Origin: Rhizopus arrhizus
Lineage: Eukaryota > Mucoromycota > Mucoromycetes > Mucorales > Rhizopodaceae
Direction of reading: 5' to 3'
Assembly: GCA_024220505.1 (NCBI GenBank)
Contig: JAKZZE010000014.1
Span: forward strand, 496,001 to 560,000
DNA length: 64,000 bases
The translations under genes and the position numbers were made by a program. The notes beneath the pieces were generated by a model that was not told the origin of the DNA, made no database searches, and saw nothing but the letters and a program-made list of their open reading frames with translations. Below, in pieces: positions 1-13,839 of the stretch; within the stretch, counting starts at the first letter, position 1; the number at the start of each line of letters is the position of its first letter.

Positions 1-3000
1 ACTTACTGCAACTATCATCTCAGCTCCATTGGAGCTTTTTTTTAAAAAAAATAAAGAGTTTGTTTCTCTTACAGTAAAGCTTGGCATAGGTGAGCTTTGA
101 CAAGGTACAATGCTGTAGGCTGACATTAGGCTTGTTTATAAGCACAGTATATGAAGTAGTGCTCTGGAGGTATATTAGTTTCCTGTCTCTTATGTCGATT
201 TGACTTTTTGGTTTATTTTTGTAACAATACTTTAAGAATACACAAAATTTTAAATTGAATCCTATAGCAGCACAATTTATGTCTACTAAAAAACATAAGA
301 CAAAGTTGCCTGAGCTAAATAATACCACTAATAGGATCCTATTTTAAATCTAATTCGATACCTTTGAAAAGAAAAATTTGTTTTTAAAGTAAAACTACCT
401 GTGTATTAGACATGACAGTTTTATTGGATATAAATTAGTTTAAAATGGCGACCGGCCGTAGTAAAAGTACTTTTCCTCGCCCTAGTTCCGGTCCGGAATT
501 TTGAAGTACATAAGAAAAGAAATCATTTTATAAGGCAGTTCAGGAATGAACTTCATTCAGATTTTGGATAACGTTCATTATACTTTAATTAAGAGACATT
601 AACATACGAAGAGCAACTTTGACTCCTGTCAAATGGATTCTTTTTATGAAAGAATTGATATCCAGCCTTCGGGGTTATTATTTCACGTATTGCATAAACC
701 ATTGCAGACATTTTGATATATTTTAAAGACTAAAATCAACAGACAATTATAGCTTCTATAAGTATACTTAGGTCTTAATAAAATGTATTTAGCCTGACGT
801 TATTATGCACTTAATTTAGTATAATACATCACCCCAACCTCATTTTGCATCTCTTGCATTTTGAAATAAATATTGCAATGCAATCTGAAGCTTAACAGAT
901 GAGCTTTTAACTAACGAAAAAGAATTTGAAATCGCGCGTCATTTTGTAACCAGATCAAGTGTCTTGTAAAGCTGGCTCTTTTTAACCTTTTCCAATTTTG
1001 AACTGTATCAAGAAAGCGATTTAGTAGCATGTTTATTCTGTATTCTCTGGCAATTTTAGTAGAAAATAAAAAATCAACCGAAAACACTTATTTTTTGGTA
1101 ACAGACTGTTTGCATATGAAAAAAATAGTAAAAAAAAAATGTATAGTGGTCATTATTGCACTTAAGCAAAAATATCAATGATTACTTTTTCATGAAACTT
1201 TTATATACTTTCTCAATTAACCATATTTATTAAACTAATATCTAACTTCAACTGCATAATGAATGTATTAGTTATAAAAAAAATTCAATCTGTGCTAAGC
1301 AAGTGCTTATCTTTAATTTTGTAATCGTAGAAAGAACCGCGCTTATTTCTAAGCCTTTGAAGATCTAAAAATCTATTAGAACAAATAAATTCAAATTCTT
1401 TAATAAATTTAACGAGCTTTGCGTAATTTTTTCCTTATTTTTGGGTGTTTTTTGGATATTGGTCTAAGTTTTTCTTTGGGTGTTCTGAAAGCCATGTTAT
1501 CTTTTTCATTTAAAATAAATTATAAAGAGAATTGTGACATGAGTGTAAGTTAGTCTGTGAAATAAATCTACATTTGTTTTCTCTCTTCCAGAGTTTCTAC
1601 AGAGAAACATAATAGATATATTCAGACAATACAATTGTTATCCTATGAACCGAAGCTGTACAAATTTAATTTCTGTGCCAAGTTGTATTCATATAATTAA
1701 CTTGAATTAGCTCAACTCGCTTTCTTTTTGTTTTTTTTATCGCTTTGTCTTTAATATATTCAGCATACTTCTTATGATACAAAATCAAAAAAAGAAAATA
1801 AAAGAAGCCCGACTTTTTCTTAATTGCTTGGAATTTTACAAGATCTGGAATCCTTGACTAGATTATGAAAGATAAAAAAGTCTAAAAAGTTGAGGAAGAA
1901 TTATATACACAAGTTTTCGTTATGTCTATTGTAGCGCGCTTTAGGCATTTGTGAGAGAATAAGATATTGTAAACGCGTTTATTACAGCTTTTAAGGAAGA
2001 TTATGTCAAGGTGATTCCACAGTATTCTTCATAGCTATAATCTAGATTCTGCTTGACCTACAGTTAAAATAAGAAACCACATTTTCATTGATTTTAGATA
2101 CTTGCGCGTCTTTTTTTTAGAGAAAGGCGAATAGAAATCAGAGCCCTGAAGTGATATTAAACTGAATTAAGCCGCTAATATATTGAAAATAATAACATAC
2201 GTAAATAAAGATATAGTATACTTGTATATTATACCAAAGGGAGTTAAGTGTGCAATTTTATGCTGATACAATGTTGACTAACTTTTCAAGAGAGTAATAC
2301 ATTAATTGATATATAATATAAAGTTTATAAAATTATTGTTTTAATATCATACAAAAAAATTAATTTAGATGATACTGTATAATTTGTACATATATCGATG
2401 TAATTGACCACACCTGCTATTGATTGCCTTAGTTTATAAGCAAAATTATGCATTTAATAATCGTAGGACCTGAGATATTACTTGTTATGATCAATGCTGT
2501 GGTTTTCTTTATTTTGATTTCGCCCAAATACATATCATTATAAATGCTTACTACTTTCCATCTATAACTCCTCAATTAGTTATGAAACAGATAAAGTATT
2601 ATGTCTGCTACATCAATGTATCGTACTAATGTGCTTGAAAGAGATTAAACCTTAATTAATGAAATGGATATGTGCGTTTTATGTCTAAATTTTACCATCA
2701 AGAGTAGTGAAGCCAAAGCCCACTTCATGCAAGCGTCTCTGAATATAAAACTGTACTAAGCTTGGCTGTAAACTAACTTATACTTGATATGATTCTGCCT
2801 ACTGTTACGCATAGTACTTCCTTATCTGCTAAGTGCTTTATGAACGAATCCAAAGCGTGAGTAGCTAAGAAAAACCTTTTTTTGAAGAGAAAAGTGCTCT
2901 TTTCACCACTCATGTATCAAGCAATTAATTTAAGAGAATAACGAACTTGGCAGACAAAGAAAAGAATTATTTCATGTCTTATCATTCATTCTATATGCAT

Positions 3001-4972
3001 AAATCAGCTCATCTGCTTTTGATTTATCCCGAAAAGAGATTCGCTCTGCAATAGTGTGCTTTTGATGCTTACAAAACTTGATACAATCCATAAGGGCTTA
3101 TGCATTGAAATTAGATGAAGTATTAGCGAATTGTAATTTTTAGAAAGAAGCGTACATGTTTCTTTTTTTTATTGGTGCCTGAACTTTCATGCGTCTGAGT
3201 ACAATTGATATCTTTTGAAATCTCCTATTTTTTATTGAGTACAGGCACAGAGACATGGGTTTTCCGAAAGAGCCAGAAAAGAATAGAGAACAAGAAAAAT
3301 AATGACTATTCAGAAGAAGCTTGGTAGTAGGGAGAATCCAACTTCCAGTGATAGAAATAGAAAAAATACGTATAAAAGAAGGAGGAGGAGATTTGTGGTT
3401 TTTTATAAGCTATGTTCTATTCTATAATATATAATATTTCTGTATAAATTCCAGGACAAGGTTTAATATACTAACTCTGAAGATTCAAAAAGTTAATGAG
3501 ACTGACTCTTGTGAAGTAAATAAAGTAAAACAATTCTTTCCTACATTTTATTATTTCAAGAACAGAAAGATAACCTCATTTGTTGCGTTGAATAGCTTAT
3601 CAGGCTTATTGATCTTGGAGAATATGTTTTATTAGAAAAATAATAGTAGACTCTCCTGAAGATATCTTTGAAAAATGCACGATCAGGTTTTTTGTAGAAA
3701 TGAGTATAAGTTTATTTCAGGACAGTTTAGTCATGGTTTCAGATAAGGAAAAGTAATATTTAGTTAATTGAACTACTTAAAATGCTCAAGTTCTGAAAAT
3801 GAATATTTGAAATGGTTATTAAAGGTATTAAAGGTAGCCTGCATTTTTTTATATTGCCATCCAATCCTATTTCATTATTATTACAACTTCCTTCGGCATA
3901 AATATCATGGCGTTTAGCTTCTGATAAAACTGGTTACAAAATGATCATATGATCCTTCAAAGACTCTTTCACGAATCAAAATTCTTAAAACCCAGGCTGA
4001 GCAACAAAACTATTTTTCTTTGTTTACTTGCTCTCCTTTTTTCAGGTGACTCTCCTTTTTATTTCCGTCTATTTTTTGCTACTTTTTAGACTACATTTTG
4101 TCGTTAATTTAGAAAAATTGAGTAAAAAAAAATTCTTATTTGATACGTCGTTTTGAAACAATTAAAGCTTTTCTCAAATGAAAAGAAGTATATACAATAT
4201 ACTTTTTGTTGTAAACAAAGGCCCAATAAGGCTCTAGAACCCCATAAACTTTTATTATAAAAAAAGAAAATTATAAAAGTGATAAGGGACTCATTTTGAA
4301 ATTTTGTTTACTTTCACACGCACAAAAGGCATTAGATTCTTTTCTATCATAACAATACGATATATCATGTAAGAGATTATATTGGTTTCTTTTTAGGGAA
4401 CAGAGACTGAAAAGGAGTAAATAAATGAAACTTTATTTTCAATTTCGCTTTTTTAATTAAAGCAGCCATAGGAAGAGAAAAAAATCGTTATCATTGAAAG
4501 GAAGAAAACTGACACTAAAATAAGAATAAATATTGCTTTATTACGCATGAATCGCACCACAAAAGTGTCAAAGAATTATAACGTGCCACATCTTAAGATT
4601 CAGCCTCAAACTGCCGCAAATATTCTTTTTTTGTTTGTGTTTGCTCTAAACCATGCAGATGTGTATATGTGTGTCTGTACATGACTAATAAATCAGCGTT
4701 ATGTCCTGGTATCTCCATATGTGTGGTTTTATAGTTTTTCTTTTTTTTTTTTTTTTTTTTGTGAACGCACATAGCAAGTATATCAATCACTGATAGCTTT
4801 CATAAAAGTAGCTCGTTCTTCGTTCTTTCAATTCCGATAACGCAAACAAAATATGCGATACCATTTTAGAGAGGCTCAAAGATCAAGTTTTACCAACTTT
4901 TTTTAAAATACCGTGACTTTGTATAAACGTTCTTCCTTTTTTAAACATTTATTTTATTTTCTCTCTTTTTTC

Positions 4973-5003
<31 letters not shown>

Positions 5004-5050
5004 TTATTTTATTTTTACCTTCTTTTTTTATTTACAGCCTAAATTTTCAT
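1..5050. other. AT-rich gene-free stretch
   Basis: I find no credible coding region on either strand in these 5 kb. Open frames are short, lysine- or phenylalanine-rich and lack splice-linked partners. The base composition is strongly AT. The one compositional exception is a GC-rich patch near 447-500. The last 100 bases are TTTTA-type low-complexity sequence leading into the next gene. No tRNA or repeat array was recognised. Confidence 0.6.
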
Positions 5051-7347
5051 ATGCCAAAACAAAGAGCACCTATTTCAAGTAGATTGCGAAGTAGAGGTAA
5101 AAGTACTTTAAAAACACTTTCTATTAGCAAACGTAAGATACAAAAAAGGAAATAAAAAAAAGGGGGAGAAAAAAAACTTACAACCTTTATGTACAAATAG
5201 TAGTTCCAGAAAAAGAACAATACAATCCAAAAACCGGTAATATATTATAAAATCTGAATTAAGCCAATACGGTATTTAATGTGTGTATACATTTTTCTCT
5301 GTTATTTTTAGCCAGTGAAACTTCCTTTTCACCAAGATATGATAATAATATCTATCTAGATGAATTACAATCCCCACTTTCATACGTTAGAGCGCCACCA
5401 GAGGAAAGAGAAAAAGTGTTGCGTCATGAATCCAACAGGATGATTCAATCATTTGGTAAGCTTAAAGCACGTTCGTCTACATTTTATCAAGCACACGTTG
5501 CACCTCCTGTTCAATCTAAAAGAATGCGCCACCTTCGGTCAGAGAGCCCAGTACCGTCGATGAGAATTTTGCCACCCTCTTTTATCATCAGTAAGCGCCA
5601 TGCAAAGTACAAGAAGACAGGTCAAAAGAGGCCTCGCTCTCCTTCGATGACACCCACTCCACCTTCGACGCCCTCCCCTATTATACCAAGCTCTCCTCAT
5701 TCATCATCATCTGTATCCTTGCCACCTGTATCTTCACCAATACCATCTAAGCCTGTGATTACTCCTTCTCTAAAACCTAGGCAGTCTTCAATGACTGATC
5801 AATTTTCTGTCAAAATTGATCATAATAACAATACTGTTCCCCCTATCCCTACTAGCGATTGTACTAGTACTGCTAAGCAAGCAAGAACAAGGCCAAAATA
5901 CTCTCGAAGAAAGCGAGAGTTGAGATTGTTGCGTTTGGATAATAACACAGTTTTACCTCCGCCTAACACACCTAGAGCAAGTAGACTACGAAGCAATTCT
6001 CCCAGTACTGGACGCGTATCAACAGCACCCGCCAAGTCGGTAAAGATATCTTCTCTTAAACCCCAAAAAAAGAGAGCGCGATTCAGCAGCCCTCCTTTAA
6101 CAAGCACAAAATCAAAGAAGAAAAGATCTAGAGGACGTACCCACTCAACTATCAAAAAGAGTCCTTCCCTTTCTTCATCCTCAAGCACCTCTAGTTCGGA
6201 TAGTGACTACACTAGCGATTCGAGTGATGCAAGCAGTATTGGCACCGCTAGTTTTTCTAGTGATTCTAGTGATGTTGATTCTGATAGCTCAAGTAGTTCG
6301 GATCAATCCTCAAGTGGCCTTTCGGATAGTGATTTACCCCCTGTCATTAGAAAAAAAGGGGCCCCTTCAAAAATGATAACATTTAAGGTTTGCTTCCAAA
6401 AATTTCCTTTTCAAAAAAAAGCGTGTCTCTAACCTTTTTTTTTTCACATATATAAAGAAGTTAATGTATAGCACAAAACCAAATATTCCATCAATGAAAA
6501 AGAACCTACCTACAAATAATAAAAAATGCTCAGATTCAGACAGAACCAATACTACTAGCCAGTTGTCGACTATGAAAAAGGAATCTGCGTCCACTGTCAA
6601 AAATTCCGTATTTACCAGCTTTCTATCACCTACCAAGAAAGTAGCCTTTACATTCCCGGTTAATCCTGAAGCATCAATAAAGCAAGAGAATGATGCAGTA
6701 ATACCCTCTTCACTGAGCTCTAAGATACCTTTAAATACCGATACGGACACAAGATATAAATGGGAAGAATACCTTAGAAGACAGCGTCGTCTATTTATTA
6801 ACTGCAGATATGTTACTGACGGAGAGGCTGCTAATGTTGCCATGGCGGTGTATACTGGTCAGGAGATTGGACCGACCAATAGACTTGTTGGCTTGCTGCA
6901 GAAGAATTTCAACAAATACCGATTGAAGCTGAGAAGAATATTTGATGATCTTTCTAGAGTCATGAGTATCAAAAGAAGAGATATGGAATACGATGATGCA
7001 ACTTTAAAAGCGTACATAACGAATCAGGTAAAATGATAAAGCACTTACATTAGATGTTACTAAATAATCGTTTTCATTAGATGACAGATAGGATCTTGAA
7101 ATCTGTCTGGGAATATTGGTTAGACGAACCTTATGTTGATCAAGATGAATTTTTTGAAAATGCGTCCTCCGTAAGCTTACTGAAAGATGTTACTGTACAA
7201 GCAATCATATATCACTACAAAGAAAAATATCAATTGATGTCTTCAGAGAAAGCTACTAAAGGAATTAGACAACTGGATGCAATTACAAGAACATTGGATT
7301 TACCTGAATTTGAAGGAGATGAACTTGAAGATTCTTCTCAAGAATAA
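5051..7347 (+). CDS. Unrecognised Ser/Arg/Lys-rich protein with a distinct C-terminal region
   Basis: Five-exon model: 5051-5132, 5210-5236, 5312-6387, 6458-7027, 7081-7347. All phases agree and it encodes 673 aa. I do not recognise the family. Residues 1-40 are very basic (MPKQRAPISSRLRSRGK). The middle is low complexity with many RSxSP and PP segments. An acidic Ser/Asp stretch lies near residues 320-380. The last ~170 residues look folded: charged helices beginning near KWEEYLRRQRRLF and ending in an acidic tail. The composition suggests a nuclear or RNA/chromatin-associated protein, which is inference. The second exon (27 nt) is small but keeps frame with GT..AG borders. The ATG is the first in frame after a T-rich leader. 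Confidence 0.72.
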
Positions 7348-8637
7348 ATGAGAAAGGTCTATTGTTGAGATGATTTCTTTTTCTTTTTCTCTCTTTCTTT
7401 TTTTTTTTTTTTTTTTTTTTTTTTTGCACAACGTTTAATAATGATGTATGCATTTTTTTATCGTTCAACCATCAAAGTTACACGAAAGAACTGACCCACT
7501 TTGTGCTGTTACACGATTAAAGGAACAGGAATCGTTACCATTTTATTGTCAACTTTCATGAATCTTTCTCTCCCTAACCTTTTTTTTTTCGTTATAACTA
7601 GCAAATGAATATTAATCATAAACTATGATCTGAAGATTCCAGATCTGTACAAATAATTCTTTTGTTTTTTGTCTGACTTTCTCTTTTCTGATTTTTGTGT
7701 GTGTGCATTTTTTTAGAGCAATCTTTATCAAATGCATATTTTACAAGAGAACATCTCCAGACATATCTAGCAATGAACTGTAAACTTTCTTTTCCGTTTT
7801 TTCTGTGAGTCTTTTTACAGTTTCCACAGTAATATAAGGAGTCCCTAAGCTGAAGCATCTACCAATTGTTGCATGAATTTGAAATGTCTTGTTGCTAATA
7901 TCTCATCAGTGAGCTTGCTTTATAAAAATAATATAATGTCAAATTCAAGTCAAATGAGTACCTTTTACCCAACTTTTTTCATGTCGTAGATGCAATAAGT
8001 TAGAATATTGAACTTTTGCTAAAGTAGACACTGAGAGAATTGTAAAAGATGGTGGGAATTTAAAATGAGATTAGTAAAAAGAGCTAAAAATATATTAAAA
8101 AGGAATTTCTTTACCATAAACTTTTGCTAATCATATTAAAAATCAAGCAAACTGATTCAGATACTCAAAGTCATCAACAAAAAAAAAAGATTTATATGCA
8201 CCTTTGATGGAATCAGAAGAGATGAGCAGAAAAAAAGAATCTAGAATTTATGCTTGTGGACTGACATTTGAAATAAAATAAAGGTACACAAATACTTTTT
8301 TTCTTACTATGTATTATGCGACCTAAAAAGTCTTACCAAAATTAAATGCGTTTCTGCATACTTGAAGGTAAAATTCGATGCTGCTTCCCTTATCAGTGGT
8401 GATAAATGCTGCCCTATGACTGTTAAGCTGCTAATAAGAACCTTACATTAGATTTTATTTAATCTCATAATTGCTCTAAAATTAGTGTTCATAATAAAAA
8501 ACGTGTCTTTATTTCTTAGAAATACATACATTTATACGAAAGATAGAATGGTATAGTACATTGTTTATTTTACTTTTTTTTAAATATATTTAACTGTACA
8601 AGCTTAAGAACATAGTTTATCTTTCATGCAGACTTGT
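7348..8637. other. Intergenic region between convergent genes
   Basis: It lies between the 3' ends of the Ser/Arg-rich gene and the MscS-like gene. It starts with a T run of about 26 nt near 7399. No supported gene was found in it. Short open frames here are lysine-rich and not linked by splice sites. Confidence 0.6.
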
Positions 8638-11295
8638 TTAGCCCGATCGAGACAGTTCACTTTCGCCAAAGTTTTGAGGCTTTGTGTGTTGTATGGCCTC
8701 GTATGGATTTTGAGTATTAGAAGTAATTCTTTGTGCAGGTAATTCATAACGAATATTAAGTTCTGTCAAGATTGACTTGAGAGCCAACATAAAGCGAGTC
8801 TTTCGTTGAAATCGTTTACCAAGTTCTACCCAATTTCCCTTGTGAGGTAACCAGACGGTCAGAATGATTTGATTCATATCCAATATTTGAGTCACACGCA
8901 TATCAAACCCGGGTGCGAAGTCACGATTTTGAGATTCAACCCACTCTGACAGCTTATCACGTAATAAAAGAATGGTATCATTTTCCGTTCGAAAATCGAT
9001 ATTAAATGTCAATGTCTCTCCCATACTACCTGAGCGTCGTACATTAGAGATAATCTTGGTCAAAAGTACAGATGTAGGGGCATAGAGCTTTGTTCCATCA
9101 GAGCCGATAAAGACAGTACCCAAGATACCAATGTTTTCGACTGTCATGTAGGAACCATCAATCATAACCATGTCACCAGCATCATAAGGATGCGTCACAA
9201 ACTGGAAAATGATACCTTGACAAAGTGCTTTGGCAGATGAATCAAAGATGAATGTACAGGCGGCTAAAAGGGTACCAAAAGGAACAAGGGCACTCCAAAA
9301 GTCAACCCTAAATATTGCTAAGCTAATCAATAGAGTAACCAAACAAGTAATAACCAGTAAAGTGCCATCAACCTTGCCTAAAGCTTGACTAGTATCACGA
9401 ATAGCCTGAGCCAGTCCTTTTCGTTCCCGATAAATGTATACGACTGTGTCACGGAATTCACGTCTAGTCAAATTACCATTACCATCCTTATCAAATACTT
9501 TGAACGCCTCTTGGGCCTCTTCACGTTCCTTAAAGTAAGGACGAAAATGATGAAGTTCCAATTTGAGCTTTTTGTCTTCCTCCATTCCTGGAACGTGGCC
9601 GTCTGGGTAAGCTAAAGAATAGAATAGCTTCTTGGCTACCTTTTTGGCATAATCGTCTGAATTAATATCCATTCTATTCTTTTCAAGGCGACCAGAGACG
9701 GCAGTAGAAGGCTTATCAGCCAAGACAATTTGGGAGATACCTTTTTTGAAAATATCAAATGAAGAAGGATGCTGTGCAGCAGCGTCTGTCAAAGTGACTG
9801 GCCTTGCATGTGTTTCATCAGAATCCCACAATTGACCAGCATATTGTTGATTCTGAGGTGATTTGCGATTTCTAAGACGATTGTTTCGATTAGCAAGTGC
9901 AGGGCCAGTGAGAGGACGGTTCTTTTTCTCCGATTTACTAAGCGTGTCAAGAACTAGATGTGGGAAAGATAAAGTTATTAATTTGTAAGTTTAGGTGAGA
10001 AATTTAATTAATAGCAATTTACTTTTCAAGCTCTTTTTGTTTTCTTCAAGTCGATCTTTAAAAGCGGTACGATGAAATTTGACAGCTAATTAAAATGAGG
10101 GATATGAATAAACCAGTTTAAGTTGAAAATTTTTTATAATTACCAATGACTTGAATGATTGTTTTTTGACCAAATAATAAACCAGTAGCAGCCAATAAGC
10201 ATCCAAAAGCTTTTGTAATGACGCTTGAATAAGGGTGGAGTTTGATGGACTAAAAATAAATCAAAGTCAGTTCAAATACATGAAAATCTAATTAAGAAAA
10301 ATTTACAGGAAATGGAACGTTAATTAAAAACACCCAGGATCCAATATTCCACGCAGCCAAAAGAACAAGACACCAGTTTCCTTTCAAGCTCATATAATAC
10401 TAAGTTGTTCGATTCCATTTAACATACAAAATGTATTAAGCTTATTCTTTTTCTATTTACCTCCATATATGATTTCACTCTTTCAGATCTTCTACCTCTA
10501 AATATTTTTATCCAAAGAGATACAATGGAAGGTACAGAATCTAAAGCAAAAGTTGTAATCCAAAAAATATGCCACATGAAGGCAGCCCAATACATCCAGC
10601 ATTGAACATTACTTCGCACATTCTTGAAGTCTGGGTTTTGCTGTTCAGCTTCTGTTGGTTTGGGTAACGTCAAATAAATAATGACAGCGACAACAATGAA
10701 GAGACAAGAGCCAAAAAAGGCAATAATGATACGTTTCAGTAAAGGAGAAAGGTAGTGCCAGCAGCAAGGATTCCGCATGGCCGCCTGGATACGCTCCCTG
10801 GCTGTTCTTCTGCGTTTAGGCTTGACATGTTCAGGATCATCGTTCCAATCAAACTCATGATCGCTATCTTCATCAACTAGACTATTCGTATTCAAGCTTT
10901 TGCTTTTTTCTGTCAATGGTTCCTCTTCAATTGCCTTTGGTATCTCGCTCACCACTGTGTTTTGTTTACTCAAATTACCATCAAATGGATTTTCAATTAT
11001 TGTCTTGTTAGAGGCCCAAGACTCATGTAACGGACGCGTTTCTTGAGAATTATCATAAAAGAAAGGGTCTTCTTGGTTTTGCATTTCAACTGTAAAGTAA
11101 GAAGGATCATCACTTGAAGTTTTCCTACTAAGATGTGTCGCAGAAGGAGGTGGTACTAAAGGGATTGTATCTGGAGACAAAAATAAAATCCTTGTTTAAC
11201 CTTTCAATCTGTCAAATGCAAATCTGTAACAAACCTGGTATTACTTGAGCTTCCTCTTCTTCTGATTTAATTCTAACTGTTTTTCCTTTTGCCAT
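8638..11295 (-). CDS. MscS-like mechanosensitive ion channel with EF-hand
   Basis: Six exons: 11295-11235, 11170-10461, 10399-10307, 10249-10144, 10085-10023, 9953-8638. Phases are consistent and the product is 782 aa. The first ~150 residues are hydrophilic. Hydrophobic segments follow at about 168-188 and through exons 2-4. An EF-hand loop (DKDGNGNLTRRE) lies near residue 499. A final membrane pair and the MscS beta-domain follow (AGDMVMIDGSYMTVENIGIL and a later ISNVRRSG). This EF-hand plus MscS layout is that of fungal Msy1/Msy2-type channels, which release ions on membrane tension at ER or plasma membrane and respond to Ca2+. It is divergent from the homeobox gene, with 436 bp between starts. 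The product is typical in length and shows no breaks. Confidence 0.9.
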
Positions 11296-11731
11296 TGTAT
11301 GATTTGTTAAAAGAAAAAATTACAGCGAAGAAAAGGGTAAAATCAGGGATTTATTTATAAATAAAAAAAAAAAGTGACTTGTTCAATTCCGATCACTTTT
11401 TTTTTTTGGAACAATAAGCTGGTCAACAAATAGCATTACTTTGTTTCAACTTACTCTCTTTTTTGCGGCGACTAATTGATCTTCCCAGGCACCAATGACA
11501 ATTAAACATGTCCAATTAGACCCTAAAAAAAAGAATATTCCAGGTCCTTTGTTGGTGTAATAACAAACAGATATTTTGATGGGAAGAAAAGGGCTAGAAT
11601 TCATAAGTGTAACCATCATCTATTTTTTCTTGGAAAGTACAAGATTTGGGCCGGTCCAATTATTCTTCGTTTCATATTTTTTTTTTCATTTCTTTTTATT
11701 TTATTTTACTTTAATTTGTGCTGGCACAAAA
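11296..11731. promoter_or_regulatory. Shared divergent promoter region (MscS-like / homeobox)
   Basis: These 436 bp separate the two divergent start codons. They contain A and T runs (A12 near 11364, T10-11 near 11398-11410) and a T-rich leader just before the homeobox ATG. No specific binding site can be named. An upstream ATG frame at 11576 runs in phase into the homeobox ORF, so a longer N-terminus cannot be excluded. It would add a non-conserved F/Y-rich leader, so I prefer the ATG at 11732. Confidence 0.5.
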
Positions 11732-12904
11732 ATGGACAAAACCTCAAGAAAGCGTACCCATCTTTCTTCGACTCAAGTATCCCAACTTGAATCTTCTTTT
11801 CAAGAAAATCCACTTCCTGATTCTTCGATACGTAGCCGACTAGCCAAAAAACTCTCGATTTCTGAAAGAACAGTTCAAATATGGTTTCAAAATCGTAGAG
11901 CCAAGCAAAAGAAGATGAAAGTATATTTAAGAGATCAAAAGCAAGATTTACCTCGCTATCAGCCTACGTTTCGCTCATTAATGACACCAAAAGTATTCGA
12001 AGAACCTCAAGTACAAACCTTTCGTAAACGACCTCGTTCTATCTCTAAACCTGAACCAAAGTCTCTTCAATTATTATCTGATATTGAGTTAATGCAACAA
12101 AATCAACGAGCCATGTCTGAAGATTTAACAATTTCCCAAAGTAAATACAAATAAGTTTTCCATTCACACTGATATTCATAATCCGTTTTAGTTTCAAGTC
12201 TTGGCCAAATTCATCAAGCTCCGATAGAGATCATTCCACTTCGGCCTAGTGCACTCCGCATTGGCACATGGACACGGTTTAGCTCTAAGCAAGAAGAACT
12301 CGAGTGGGACCTGTCTTGTGATATTCTCCTTTCAAATCGTATCTTTGCTTGGAAAATAAGAATAGGAGAGCACCAATTTAAAATCGAGATTGACTTTGAT
12401 CAGATACAATATATTCATTTACAGCATACAGGGCAACTGGATGTTCACGTTCGACTGCCACTTTCCTTTAAGATGCTACGATTTCAACAAGATCAAGACT
12501 GGGTTAGCTGTGGTGACTTTACAGAAGATCAGCAAGCTAGTATCGTCTCTGTTCACAGCTTGCAAGGAAATTATGAATTATTCAAAAATATTTTGTTCGA
12601 TATTATGCTATTGGCACCTGAATTATCAACAAAGATGATAAACACTTTACCTGGACTCGATGTATGTCGAGAGTATACTTTATCTCCATCCGCAACACCT
12701 GAGCCCTTTATGATGCAATACACAAATGAACCCACAAAAGGAAGTGAAGATCCAACACTAGATACAAACCATAATTTAATGCTTCAAGCTCCTTTCTTTT
12801 ACTCAACTATTTCGCCTAGTGATATTGACCAAGAATCATCTGACATTTTGACTACACCTCCTTCACCATTCAATAGCCTCTACAAAGCTTATGTGTCCTT
12901 TTAA
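11732..12904 (+). CDS. Homeobox transcription factor (fungal TALE-independent type)
   Basis: Two exons, 11732-12140 and 12192-12904, joined in phase 1, give 373 aa. The homeodomain occupies residues ~2-60, begins with the basic SRKRTHL arm and has the recognition-helix signature WFQNRRAKQKK. After a linker, exon 2 holds a folded segment (LRIGTWTRFSSKQEEL and following, ~150-240) resembling the regulatory region found C-terminal to the homeodomain in Hoy1/Pho2-like fungal proteins. The tail is Ser/Pro/Thr-rich. It is expected to be a nuclear sequence-specific DNA-binding regulator. Its targets cannot be read from the sequence. Confidence 0.9.
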
Positions 12905-13113
12905 AGTTGAGCTTTAAATGACGTGTTTAGTTGTATGCATAGTCACACCTTTCATTTTACAATGAATATTTACACGCACGCATACAGATATATTTTATAA
13001 ATAAAGAAATGCAAGCAAGTATATACTACAGTGCCTGTAGTACCAAATCGTAGATTTTTAAATACCATTGAGTTGTTAGAATTTATTGTTGTTACAAATT
13101 AGAATAAAAAGGC

Positions 13114-13839
13114 TTAGTTTTTCAACATCAATCCAAATCGAAGGCCAGCTACAGCCAAAGCAGAGATCTTAATGGTATCCAAGGTGATGTAACCACGATG
13201 ACCCTTCAAGAAGAAAGGATCACGGTCCCAGAGCTCCTTTGTTGTTGTTTCACCTCGACTGACTTGAACAGCGCGTTTATTCAATCTTGGTAAGAAGTAA
13301 ACAGATTGAATAGCCGTGATAGCGATAGGTGCAATGACTGCTGCTTTCAATGCATGATCAATGAAGCCATTATGTTTGATGATACGACCATGCCAATTTA
13401 AAAACAAGTCAAGACTAACCAAACTTACAGTAGCCTTTTATATAAACCCGTTTTAGTTTCCATATGCTTTCTTTTCTCCTTCTACAGTTTATAAGCTTAC
13501 CTCAATTTTATTAATCCAGTTAAATCTATGGCGACCTACATCTAATTTTTGCCATTCATCAAGACTAGGCACGTTGGCTAACAGTGGGGTTTCGATATAG
13601 CTCATATTCAATGTGGTAGCAAACCAAATAGCATTTAATAAAGTCAAACCAAGTGTAAGTTCACGCAAGGAGAACTTGTTTATAATAGTTTTGTGAAGGA
13701 TAAGTTGAATAGCTGCCGATGGAACAACAACTTTGGCAGTAGACCAAGGATCTAATAAAAATTTGGATACTCTAGACTGCTTTCCAGAAAGAGTATTTGT
13801 CGTAGTGGTAGTTGTTGTTGTTGTTTGAATAGTGGACAT
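13114..13839 (-). CDS. Small multi-pass membrane protein, family not recognised
   Basis: Exons 13839-13501 and 13434-13114 join in phase 0 to give 219 aa. The N-terminus is a run of threonines followed by a short basic stretch. Several hydrophobic segments follow (around residues 38-60, 65-85, 135-155 and 190-212). The second exon contains GRIIKHNGFIDHALKAAV and the C-terminus is GLRFGLMLKN. I do not recognise a family. The layout suggests an organelle membrane protein, which is inference. The intron is 66 nt. The gene is convergent with the homeobox gene, 209 bp away. Confidence 0.7.

Noticed and set aside
4593..4790. Lysine-run frame
   Set aside because: Created by a homopolymer tract; no evidence of coding.
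5820..6188. 122-aa minus-strand frame
   Set aside because: Antisense shadow of the low-complexity Ser/Arg-rich gene.
6367..6843. 158-aa minus-strand frame
   Set aside because: Antisense to exon 4 of the Ser/Arg-rich gene; no motif.
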